A stretch of 7,994 nt of DNA from an uncultured Eubacteriaceae bacterium (GTDB lineage Bacteria > Bacillota > Clostridia > Lachnospirales > Lachnospiraceae), in contig CAMEUH010000108.1 of the NCBI GenBank assembly GCA_945938055.1, positions 1-7,994 of the forward strand, written 5' to 3'. This document shows, one piece after another, positions 1 through 5,349 of this stretch (within the stretch, counting starts at the first letter, position 1; each line of letters opens with the position of its first letter). Below the pieces are notes generated by a model that was not told the DNA's origin, did no database searches, and was given only the letters and a program-made list of their open reading frames with translations. A program made the translations under genes and the position numbers.

Positions 1-8
1 AGTTACGC

Positions 9-152
9 ATTGTGTTTTTTAGCACAATACGTTTTATATACAGACCAGTGACGAGCCACCTGCCATTGCCATCCATGGCAAATGCAGGTTCAATCCGCCG
101 TCCTGGCGGATTGTCTCTGGGTATTGAGGTATTGTGCAAGAAAAACTACAAT
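9..152. repeat. Branched inverted-repeat element (structured RNA or MITE-like)
   Basis: Bases 22-30 (GCACAATAC) are the exact reverse complement of 129-137. The pairing continues outward to 9/152 with one mismatch and two bulges, and inward through 38-41/121-124 and 45-48/117-120. The space inside holds two adjacent hairpins. One is 59-71/76-88, with 11 of 13 positions paired and a 4-base loop. The other is 91-99/105-113, a perfect 9 bp with a 5-base loop. Together they make a three-way junction on a long outer stem. There is no coding support and no T-run at either end, so the transcribed strand, if any, is unclear. It could be a non-coding RNA or a degenerate MITE. I see no target-site duplication and no match to an RNA family I know. 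Confidence 0.5.
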
Positions 153-300
153 TCTCCACAAGCATACCATTTCTGCATCCTGTCTGACAGTCCTTCCCAT
201 CGTCTACCCGCATCCGGCAGGAGAACTCTCTGATTTGCAACTGGAAATAAAACCCATTTTTATAATTCCAATATAAAGTAATTAAATTTAGCCCAAAACA
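153..300. other. Non-coding stretch, mostly unexplained
   Basis: No frame has a good ribosome binding site with a plausible protein; the short open frames here have no recognisable composition. The stretch contains a small palindrome (180-190, listed separately) and an AT-rich end. A TATAAT at 261-266 has no -35 at a proper distance (TTGCAA at 235-240 is 20 bases away), so I do not call a promoter. Confidence 0.5.
180..190. promoter_or_regulatory. Small palindrome matching the GntR-promoter palindrome core
   Basis: CTGTC-T-GACAG is a perfect 5-bp inverted repeat around one base. Read on the minus strand it is CTGTCAGACAG, identical to the central 11 bases of the palindrome ahead of the GntR regulator (4580-4590). 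It could be a second binding site of that regulator. No promoter is evident around it, so the assignment rests only on sequence identity. Confidence 0.25.
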
Positions 301-365
301 GGATGTCCAGGATGGCAGCGGTATGGGGGATAGAACCCCCCATACCGCTGCCAACCCGGACATCC
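301..365. terminator. Long two-part hairpin, possible terminator of an upstream gene
   Basis: The inner stem is a perfect 17 bp (313-329 with 337-353) around a 7-base loop and is GC-rich. Outside it lies a 4x4 internal loop that can form two G-C pairs, then a perfect 8-bp outer stem (301-308 GGATGTCC with 358-365 GGACATCC). A run of five T follows at 371-375 on the + strand, so it may stop transcripts entering from the left. The stem is much longer than is usual for an intrinsic terminator, and the T-run is short and displaced by five bases. A dispersed palindromic repeat is an alternative. Confidence 0.5.
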
Positions 366-431
366 GTCACTTTTTCGCCAAATCCCGATTATATGCTCCA
401 AGACTTAATTATTAAAAAAGTATAAACTTAC

Positions 432-459
432 TTGACAGCCATAAAATATTTGATATAAT
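432..459 (+). promoter_or_regulatory. groESL promoter (vegetative sigma factor, extended -10)
   Basis: A consensus -35 TTGACA (432-437) and a consensus -10 TATAAT (454-459) are separated by 16 bases. A TG one base ahead of the -10 (451-452) adds the extended -10 element. Transcription should begin near 466, giving a leader of about 110 bases before groES. This is a strong SigA-type promoter, as expected for a heat-shock operon controlled by repression rather than by an alternative sigma factor. Confidence 0.85.
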
Positions 460-469
460 GCATTATAAA

Positions 470-507
470 TAGTTTGGAAACAAACTAAAATGCTTCGAGA
501 GAAGCAT
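470..507 (+). other. Two tandem GNRA-capped hairpins in groESL leader
   Basis: The first hairpin pairs 470-476 with 481-487 (7 bp) around the tetraloop GAAA. The second pairs 490-496 with 501-507 (7 bp) around GAGA. Both loops fit the stable GNRA class and only two bases separate the hairpins. The first begins about four bases after the predicted transcript start, a position typical of 5'-end stem-loops that protect mRNA from decay. The second is followed by five T (511-515) but is too weak to call a terminator. Confidence 0.55.
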
Positions 508-524
508 ATATTTTTACATTTGCA

Positions 525-551
525 TTGGCACTCACATAAAAAGAGTGCTAA
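525..551 (+). promoter_or_regulatory. CIRCE operator for HrcA
   Basis: The arms TTGGCACTC (525-533) and GAGTGCTAA (543-551) flank a 9-base spacer, matching the CIRCE consensus TTAGCACTC-N9-GAGTGCTAA except for one base (G527 for A). HrcA binding here represses groESL until heat or misfolded protein occupies GroEL. The site sits about 60 bases downstream of the predicted transcript start and just ahead of the groES ribosome binding site, so it would also be an RNA stem-loop in the leader. hrcA itself is not in the window. Confidence 0.95.
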
Positions 552-575
552 CAAAAAGAAAGGAAGGTAATATTC

Positions 576-860
576 ATGCAGTTAAAACCATTAGGGAATC
601 GAGTTATTTTACAGCATCAGAAAGCGGAAGAGAAGACACAGTCCGGAATTATCTTACCGGACAGTGCAAAGGAAAAGCCACAGGAGGCCATTGTTATAGC
701 AGTGGGTACTGGAGAGGAAGCGGATGGAAAAAAGACAGAAATGCAGGTTAAAGAAGGCGATAAGGTTATTTATTCGAAATATGCCGGGACAGAAGTAAAG
801 TTTGAGGATGAAGAATATGTAATTGTCAGTCAGAATGATATTATTGCAGTTGTCGAATAG
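576..860 (+). CDS. groES: Co-chaperonin GroES (Hsp10)
   Basis: GroES forms a seven-subunit lid that caps the GroEL ring in the cytoplasm and closes the folding chamber in an ATP-dependent cycle. The 94-residue product has the usual family length. It opens with the typical LKPLGNRV strand and carries the mobile loop at about residues 17-35, including the hydrophobic GIILPD segment that docks onto GroEL. The later GDKVIYSKYAGTEV segment and the final NDIIAVVE strand are also family-typical. The ATG at 576 follows AGGAAGG (561-567) at good spacing. It is the first gene of the CIRCE-controlled operon, with groEL starting 36 bases after its stop codon. Nothing in it appears disrupted. Confidence 0.98.
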   Translation: MQLKPLGNRVILQHQKAEEKTQSGIILPDSAKEKPQEAIVIAVGTGEEADGKKTEMQVKEGDKVIYSKYAGTEVKFEDEEYVIVSQNDIIAVVE

Positions 861-896
861 TTGTTGAAGAATTGTTGAGGAAAGAAGGATGTTATC

Positions 897-2513
897 ATGG
901 CAAAGGAAATCAGATTCGATATTGATGCAAGAAAGAGAATGGAAGATGGCGTTAATAAACTTGCAGATACAGTAAAGGTTACAATTGGTCCGAAGGGAAG
1001 AAATGTTGTACTGGATAAATCCTATGGAGCACCGCTTATTACCAATGACGGTGCTACCATTGCAAAGGAAATAGAGTTAGAAGACCGGTATGAGAACATG
1101 GGAGCACAGCTTGTGAAAGAGGTTGCAACTAAAACCAATGACATTGCCGGAGATGGAACCACGACGGCCACAGTTCTTGCACAGGCATTGGTGAATGAAG
1201 GAATGAAGAACATTGCTGCCGGAGCTAACCCGATTATCCTGCGAAAGGGAATGAAAAAGGCAGTAGATGCAGCAGTTCAATCGCTGGAAGAAATGAGCCA
1301 GCCGGTTACAGGAAAAGAACATATTGCCAAGGTTGCTGCAATATCAGCCGGAAATGAAGAAGTGGGACAGATGATTGCGGATGCCATGGAAAAAGTAGGT
1401 GAGAATGGTGTCATCACAATTGAGGAATCTAAGACCATGCATACGGAAATTGACGTGGTAGAAGGCATGCAGTTTGATAAGGGATATTTATCTGCATATA
1501 TGTGCGATGATAAGGAAAAGATGGTCGCTAACATGGATAACCCATATATTCTCATTACGGATAAGAAAATTTCCAACATCAAGGATATTCTTCCGTTACT
1601 GGAACAAACTGCCACAGGTGGAAAGCAGTTGCTTATTATTGCAGATGATGTGGAGGGAGAAGCTCTTACCACATTAATTGTAAACAGACTTCGTGGAACC
1701 ATTAAAGTTGTTGCTGTAAAGGCACCTGGATATGGAGATAACAGAAAAGAACAGTTACAGGATATCGCAATTCTTACCGGAGGACAGGCTATACTGGATG
1801 ATTTGGGAATGCAGCTTACAGATGTTACTGTGGATATGCTTGGAAGGGCAAAATCAGTTAAGGTAACAAAGGAAAACACGACCATTGTTGACGGCGAAGG
1901 TAAGAAAGAGGAAATTAGTAACAGAATCGCAAGCCTCAAGCGTCAGGAAGCAGAAGTAACTTCTGATTTTGATAAAGATAAGATTATGGATCGTATTGCA
2001 AAGATGGGCGGCGGTGTAGCAGTCATTCGTATCGGCGCAGCTACCGAAACAGAGATGAAGGAAGCAAAATACAGAATGGAAGATGCCTTGAATGCAACCA
2101 GGGCTGCCGTATCCGAGGGTATTATTGCCGGTGGCGGTTCTGCATATATCCATGCACAGAAGGACGTGGAAAAAGTAGCTGCATCACTGCAGGGTGACGA
2201 AAAAACAGGTGCTCAGATTGTTGAAAAAGCCTTGGAAGCACCGCTTAAGGCTATTGTGGAAAATGCAGGACTGGAAGGCGCAGTAATCATCAATAAAGTT
2301 AAGGAAAAGGAAAGAGGAGTTGGATTTGATGCCATTTCCGAAACCTATGTGGATATGTTAAAAGCAGGAATTATTGATCCTGTAAAAGTTACAAAGAGTG
2401 CCCTGACCAATGCAGTTAGTATTTCGGCTACTTTGCTTACGACAGAGGCAGCAGTGGCAGATGTCAAAGAAGATAAGCCAGCTGCACAGCCAATGCAGGA
2501 TATGGATTATTAA
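897..2513 (+). CDS. groEL: Chaperonin GroEL (Hsp60)
   Basis: GroEL is the double-ring ATP-driven chaperonin that folds proteins with GroES in the cytoplasm. The 538-residue frame is full length. It has the N-terminal equatorial domain with the nucleotide-binding GDGTTTATVLA segment (Asp86), the intermediate and apical domains, and the C-terminal equatorial return with the catalytic Asp396 in MEDALNATRAAV. The start ATG at 897 lies behind GAAGGA (884-889). Two oddities are visible. The family signature near residues 403-414 has Ser406 where Asp, Glu or Gln is usual. The tail ends in QPMQDMDY instead of the common Gly-Gly-Met repeats. Neither suggests loss of function. It is co-transcribed with groES and ends at an intrinsic terminator. 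Confidence 0.98.
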   Translation: MAKEIRFDIDARKRMEDGVNKLADTVKVTIGPKGRNVVLDKSYGAPLITNDGATIAKEIELEDRYENMGAQLVKEVATKTNDIAGDGTTTATVLAQALVNEGMKNIAAGANPIILRKGMKKAVDAAVQSLEEMSQPVTGKEHIAKVAAISAGNEEVGQMIADAMEKVGENGVITIEESKTMHTEIDVVEGMQFDKGYLSAYMCDDKEKMVANMDNPYILITDKKISNIKDILPLLEQTATGGKQLLIIADDVEGEALTTLIVNRLRGTIKVVAVKAPGYGDNRKEQLQDIAILTGGQAILDDLGMQLTDVTVDMLGRAKSVKVTKENTTIVDGEGKKEEISNRIASLKRQEAEVTSDFDKDKIMDRIAKMGGGVAVIRIGAATETEMKEAKYRMEDALNATRAAVSEGIIAGGGSAYIHAQKDVEKVAASLQGDEKTGAQIVEKALEAPLKAIVENAGLEGAVIINKVKEKERGVGFDAISETYVDMLKAGIIDPVKVTKSALTNAVSISATLLTTEAAVADVKEDKPAAQPMQDMDY

Positions 2514-2529
2514 TTGATTAACTTTCATT

Positions 2530-2569
2530 AAGGGGAGTAACAGGAAATGCTATTCCCCTTTTTCTTTTT
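2530..2569 (+). terminator. Intrinsic terminator of groESL
   Basis: A 10-bp stem (2530-2539 AAGGGGAGTA with 2551-2560 TATTCCCCTT, one G-U pair) encloses an 11-base loop and runs into a T-rich tract (2559-2569, broken by one C). It starts 16 bases after the groEL stop codon. The next gene begins only 15 bases after the T tract, so any transcript of that gene from the left must read through this site. Confidence 0.88.
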
Positions 2570-2584
2570 ATAGGGAGGGATTCT

Positions 2585-3118
2585 ATGGAGGAAAAAAACA
2601 ATGTAACAGAAAAGACGGATGCATCTGAAAAAGCAGACATCATGAAATTATCCAATGAGCTTACTTACAGACGTTATATGATGAACCGGGGGAAAATAAG
2701 AAATTTGTTTCAGTCTGTCAGCGTACCGGAATATATTGCGCTTCACAATATTTTGCAAAATGATGAGAGTTCTTCCATATATGGGGAAAGAACATATCTG
2801 AAGGAATTATCGGAAAAAATGGAGCTAACCATACGCCAGACATCAAAACTGGTAGGCGAACTAAGAGACAGGGGACTGGTAACCTGGTCACATGACGGAA
2901 ACGGAAAAGACGGAACTTATGTGTCCATTACGGAAAATGGAAAGAAACTTTTAAGAACACAGGAAGAAATTTTAAAGGAATATTATGGAAGGGTAATTAA
3001 TCAATACGGAAAAGAAAATTTAATTCAGCTATTGCATCTCATGAAAGAACTGGAAACAGTCATGAGCAGTGAAATGGAGGATTTTCAGGAGGGAGGCATG
3101 GAGGATGAATTCGATTGA
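2585..3118 (+). CDS. MarR-type winged-helix transcriptional regulator
   Basis: The 177-residue protein has a winged-helix DNA-binding region at about residues 48-122. The recognition part is the segment YLKELSEKMELTIRQTSKLVGELRDRGLV, followed by a wing containing DGNGKDGTYVSITENGKKLL. Helical ends before and after it would form the dimer interface, as in MarR proteins. The N-terminal 20 residues are charged and probably flexible, and the C-terminus is acidic. The ATG at 2585 has a strong AGGGAGGG site at 2572-2579. Its last 14 bases overlap the citrate synthase start, so the two are probably translated together and the regulator may control that gene. The ligand is unknown, and membership of MarR is inferred from pattern, not from a search. 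Confidence 0.8.
   Translation: MEEKNNVTEKTDASEKADIMKLSNELTYRRYMMNRGKIRNLFQSVSVPEYIALHNILQNDESSSIYGERTYLKELSEKMELTIRQTSKLVGELRDRGLVTWSHDGNGKDGTYVSITENGKKLLRTQEEILKEYYGRVINQYGKENLIQLLHLMKELETVMSSEMEDFQEGGMEDEFD
3088..3097 (+). promoter_or_regulatory. Ribosome binding site that decides the citrate synthase start
   Basis: AGGAGGGAGG lies inside the 3' end of the regulator gene, 7-11 bases ahead of the ATG at 3105 depending on register. It supports 3105 over the upstream GTG at 3069, which has no such site at proper spacing. Confidence 0.75.
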
Positions 3119-4430
3119 GGAATATGCAGCAAAACAGGAAAAAATATGCAGGAATCATGACTTTATTGATGCCCGGTTATATGATGAGTATGGTGTGTAT
3201 CGTGGACTCAGGGATGAAAAAGGAAACGGCGTCCTGACAGGACTTACCAATATATCTAAAATTGTATCGTCAAAAATCGTAGACGGTCAGAAAAAACCTT
3301 GTGATGGGGAGTTATGGTATCGTGGCTATAATGTGAAACGGCTGATTGAAGTAATCGGACCGGAAGAAATGGGGTTTGAAAAGGTAGCCTATCTGTTACT
3401 GATGGGAGAACTGCCGGGAGAAAAAGAAGAAAAAGAGTTCCGAAAACTGATGGGGCAGATGAGAACTCTTCCGACCAACTTTACCAGGGATGTAATCATG
3501 AAGGCACCTTCTGAGGATATCATGAATTCCATGACAAGAAGCATACTGACACTGGCTTCCTATGATCCCAAGGCAAAAGACATTAGTGTCAGCAATTCCT
3601 TAAGACAGTGTATCCAGCTTATCAGTGAATTTCCGCTGTTGGCGGTGTATGGATATAATGCGTATAATCATTATGAAAAAAATGAAAGTATGTTTATTCA
3701 TCATCCGAATCCAAATCTTTCCACGGCAGAGAACCTGCTGATGCTGATGCGCCCGGATAAGAAATACTCAGCGGTTGAGGCAAAAGTACTGGATACTGCC
3801 CTGATTTTACATATGGAGCATGGCGGTGGAAATAATTCCACATTTACAACAAGAGTAGTGACATCAACGGGTTCGGATACCTATTCCACCATTGCCGCGG
3901 CAATGTCCTCCTTAAAGGGACCAAAGCATGGCGGTGCCAATATCAAAGTCATGGAAATGATGAACAATATCAGGGAAAATGTAAAGGATTATTCGGATAA
4001 AGACGAAGTGGCAGCGTATCTTGAAAGAATTGTTAATAAAGAAGCTTTTGACGGAAAGGGTCTGATTTATGGAATGGGGCACGCGGTGTATACCCTTTCT
4101 GATCCGAGAGAAAGAGTGTTTAAGGCTTATGTTGAAAAACTGGCAAAAGAAAAAGGCAGGGAAAACGATCTTCTGCTGTATGAAAATGTAGAAGAAATGG
4201 CACCCCGGATCATTGCAAAAAAACGCAATACCTTGAAAGGGATAAGCCCGAATGTGGATTTTTACAGCGGATTTGTATATGACATGCTGGGTATTCCACA
4301 GGAACTTTACACGGCAATTTTTGCGATTGCAAGAATTGTAGGGTGGAGCGCACACCGAATTGAGGAATTGATTTGTACAGATAAAATTATTCGTCCGGCA
4401 TATATGAGTGTCATGGAAGAAATAGAATAA
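3105..4430 (+). CDS. Citrate synthase
   Basis: Condenses oxaloacetate with acetyl-CoA to citrate in the cytoplasm, the first step toward 2-oxoglutarate and glutamate. The 441-residue protein keeps the catalytic triad: His275 in GPKHGGAN, His326 in GMGHAVY and Asp385 in NVDFYSG. It also keeps His236 and His239 in the LHMEHGGGNNSTFTTR segment, the DPRERVF motif, GWSAHRIEE and the terminal RPAYMS. The N-terminal 60 residues match the longer bacterial type with a GLRDEKGNGVLTGLT segment. I start at the ATG at 3105 because AGGAGGGAGG (3088-3097) precedes it; a GTG at 3069 in the same frame would add 12 unlikely residues. It overlaps the regulator by 14 bases. Methylcitrate synthase activity cannot be excluded from sequence alone, and no aconitase or isocitrate dehydrogenase gene is in the window. 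Confidence 0.95.
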   Translation: MNSIEEYAAKQEKICRNHDFIDARLYDEYGVYRGLRDEKGNGVLTGLTNISKIVSSKIVDGQKKPCDGELWYRGYNVKRLIEVIGPEEMGFEKVAYLLLMGELPGEKEEKEFRKLMGQMRTLPTNFTRDVIMKAPSEDIMNSMTRSILTLASYDPKAKDISVSNSLRQCIQLISEFPLLAVYGYNAYNHYEKNESMFIHHPNPNLSTAENLLMLMRPDKKYSAVEAKVLDTALILHMEHGGGNNSTFTTRVVTSTGSDTYSTIAAAMSSLKGPKHGGANIKVMEMMNNIRENVKDYSDKDEVAAYLERIVNKEAFDGKGLIYGMGHAVYTLSDPRERVFKAYVEKLAKEKGRENDLLLYENVEEMAPRIIAKKRNTLKGISPNVDFYSGFVYDMLGIPQELYTAIFAIARIVGWSAHRIEELICTDKIIRPAYMSVMEEIE

Positions 4431-4437
4431 TACGGGG

Positions 4438-4471
4438 ACACGGTTCAGAATTTTTTGAGCCGTGTTTTTTT
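4438..4471 (+). terminator. Intrinsic terminator after citrate synthase
   Basis: The arms ACACGGTTCA (4438-4447) and TGAGCCGTGT (4456-4465) pair over 10 bp with one G-U pair around an 8-base loop. A run of seven T (4465-4471) follows. It starts eight bases after the stop codon and separates the citrate synthase unit from the transporter unit. Confidence 0.92.
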
Positions 4472-4519
4472 GTGTGGATTTTCCTGGAACGGTTTATCGT
4501 TTTTTTACTTTACATTTAC

Positions 4520-4559
4520 AAAAGAAACAGATGAATTTGATAGCAGAAAAGAAACAGAT
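4520..4559 (+). repeat. 13-bp direct repeat in the transporter promoter region
   Basis: AAAAGAAACAGAT occurs at 4520-4532 and again at 4547-4559, a period of 27 bases, or about two and a half helical turns. The second copy lies between the proposed -35 and -10 elements and the first lies upstream of the -35. The arrangement suits binding of a regulator distinct from, or additional to, the one using the palindrome at 4577-4593. It may also be chance in A-rich DNA. Confidence 0.5.
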
Positions 4560-4564
4560 ATTTT
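4537..4564 (+). promoter_or_regulatory. Probable promoter of the GntR-transporter operon
   Basis: TTGATA (4537-4542) and TATTTT (4559-4564) are 16 bases apart, giving a moderate match to a SigA promoter. It is the best pair between the citrate synthase terminator and the regulator gene. The predicted transcript would start near 4571, just ahead of the palindrome at 4577-4593, so a protein bound there would block initiation or early elongation. Confidence 0.5.
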
Positions 4565-4576
4565 ATTCTTACCTTG

Positions 4577-4593
4577 TAGCTGTCAGACAGCTA
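4577..4593. promoter_or_regulatory. Palindromic operator candidate for the GntR regulator
   Basis: TAGCTGTC-A-GACAGCTA is a perfect 8-bp inverted repeat around a single central base. It lies immediately ahead of the regulator's ribosome binding site and just downstream of its likely promoter. Operators of HutC-type GntR regulators are palindromes with a GTC...GAC type core, for example GTCTAGAC, so this is a good candidate for autoregulation. The core spacing is one base shorter than in that example, so identity with a known operator is not claimed. Confidence 0.65.
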
Positions 4594-4605
4594 TGAGGGA
4601 GAGGG

Positions 4606-5325
4606 ATGACGATGAAGAAATATTTGTATGAAACACTGGCTGATTGTATTACGCAGAAGATTGATGAAGGAATCTGGAAAGTTGGAATGAAACTTCCGGG
4701 TGAAAAAGAACTTACCGGCATTTTGGGAGGCGGCCGCTCCACAATACGGGAAGCACTCGATTTATGCGTGGAAAGAGGATTACTTCAGAAGAAAAATGGA
4801 GTTGGAACTTTTGTTGTCTCAAAATCCGTGACGCTGAATAATCCGCTGGAACAGTTAAATTCTGTTGGAGACATGATTAAAGCGGCAGGATGTGAGCCGG
4901 AGAGTGTGCATTACAGTATTAAGCATTGCCAGCCCGACCAGGACATGTGTGAAGAATTTGGTCTTGATTCTAATGAACGAATTGTTGAAATGAGCAGGGG
5001 AAGAGTAGCAAACCGTACACCGGTTGCCTTTTCCGTAAATGTATTTCCGGAAAAGTATGTAGGAAATATCTTTGATAATGGAATCAAGGGAAAGATATTT
5101 GATAATCTGAAAGATTATTACAATATTGATATTAAATATTCAAAAACAAAAATCATGGGAATTAATCCGGAACGCCAATGGGATGGGGTGGCATGTGATT
5201 TTTTGAAAAGCTCCGTTGTGTTATTGAAACAGTTACATTTCGATAAGAATGGTGAAAAAATATTTTATTCCTATGATTATTTTAACACGGATGTCATGGA
5301 CCTTAATTTAAGAAAAAAATTATAG
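4606..5325 (+). CDS. GntR-family regulator, HutC subfamily (UTRA domain)
   Basis: The 239-residue protein has an N-terminal GntR winged helix at about residues 3-72. Its helix-turn-helix is in GEKELTGILGGGRSTIREALDLCVERGLL, and the wing ends in KKNGVGTFVV. A C-terminal ligand-sensing UTRA-type domain follows (about 90-235). It is marked by the ERIVEMSRGRVANRTPVAFSVNVFP stretch and the closing YSYDYFNTDVMDLNL strand. UTRA domains bind small sugars, amino acids, or phosphorylated or phosphonate compounds and release DNA. The start is ambiguous: ATG at 4606 and ATG at 4612 each lie six bases after a GAGGG in the purine tract 4595-4605. It heads an operon with the binding protein and permease and probably represses it through the adjacent palindrome. 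Confidence 0.88.
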   Translation: MTMKKYLYETLADCITQKIDEGIWKVGMKLPGEKELTGILGGGRSTIREALDLCVERGLLQKKNGVGTFVVSKSVTLNNPLEQLNSVGDMIKAAGCEPESVHYSIKHCQPDQDMCEEFGLDSNERIVEMSRGRVANRTPVAFSVNVFPEKYVGNIFDNGIKGKIFDNLKDYYNIDIKYSKTKIMGINPERQWDGVACDFLKSSVVLLKQLHFDKNGEKIFYSYDYFNTDVMDLNLRKKL

Positions 5326-5349
5326 GATTAGAAAAGTGAGAAATTCATA

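Noticed and set aside
89..113. GGTTCAATCC, resembling a tRNA T-arm
   Set aside because: No T-stem pairing, acceptor stem or anticodon arm can be built around it; the bases belong to the hairpin at 91-113.
235..266. Possible promoter TTGCAA ... TATAAT
   Set aside because: The spacer is 20 bases and there is no extended -10, so the pair is a poor promoter.
12..363. Short open frames on both strands in the left 360 bases
   Set aside because: They lack ribosome binding sites and recognisable composition, and they run through inverted repeats that leave frames open on both strands by symmetry.
490..515. Second leader hairpin plus five T as an attenuator
   Set aside because: The stem has only three G-C pairs and the T-run starts several bases after it, too weak to call a terminator.
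1277..1939. Long open frame on the minus strand inside groEL
   Set aside because: It is a shadow of groEL; its Ser/Ile/Pro-rich product has no recognisable domain and no ribosome binding site.
3231..3243. Palindrome GTCCTGACAGGAC inside the citrate synthase gene
   Set aside because: It differs from the operator core, lies within conserved coding sequence (VLTGLT) and is explained by codon use.
3912..4355. Minus-strand open frame within citrate synthase
   Set aside because: It lies fully inside a well-supported gene and its product has no recognisable features.
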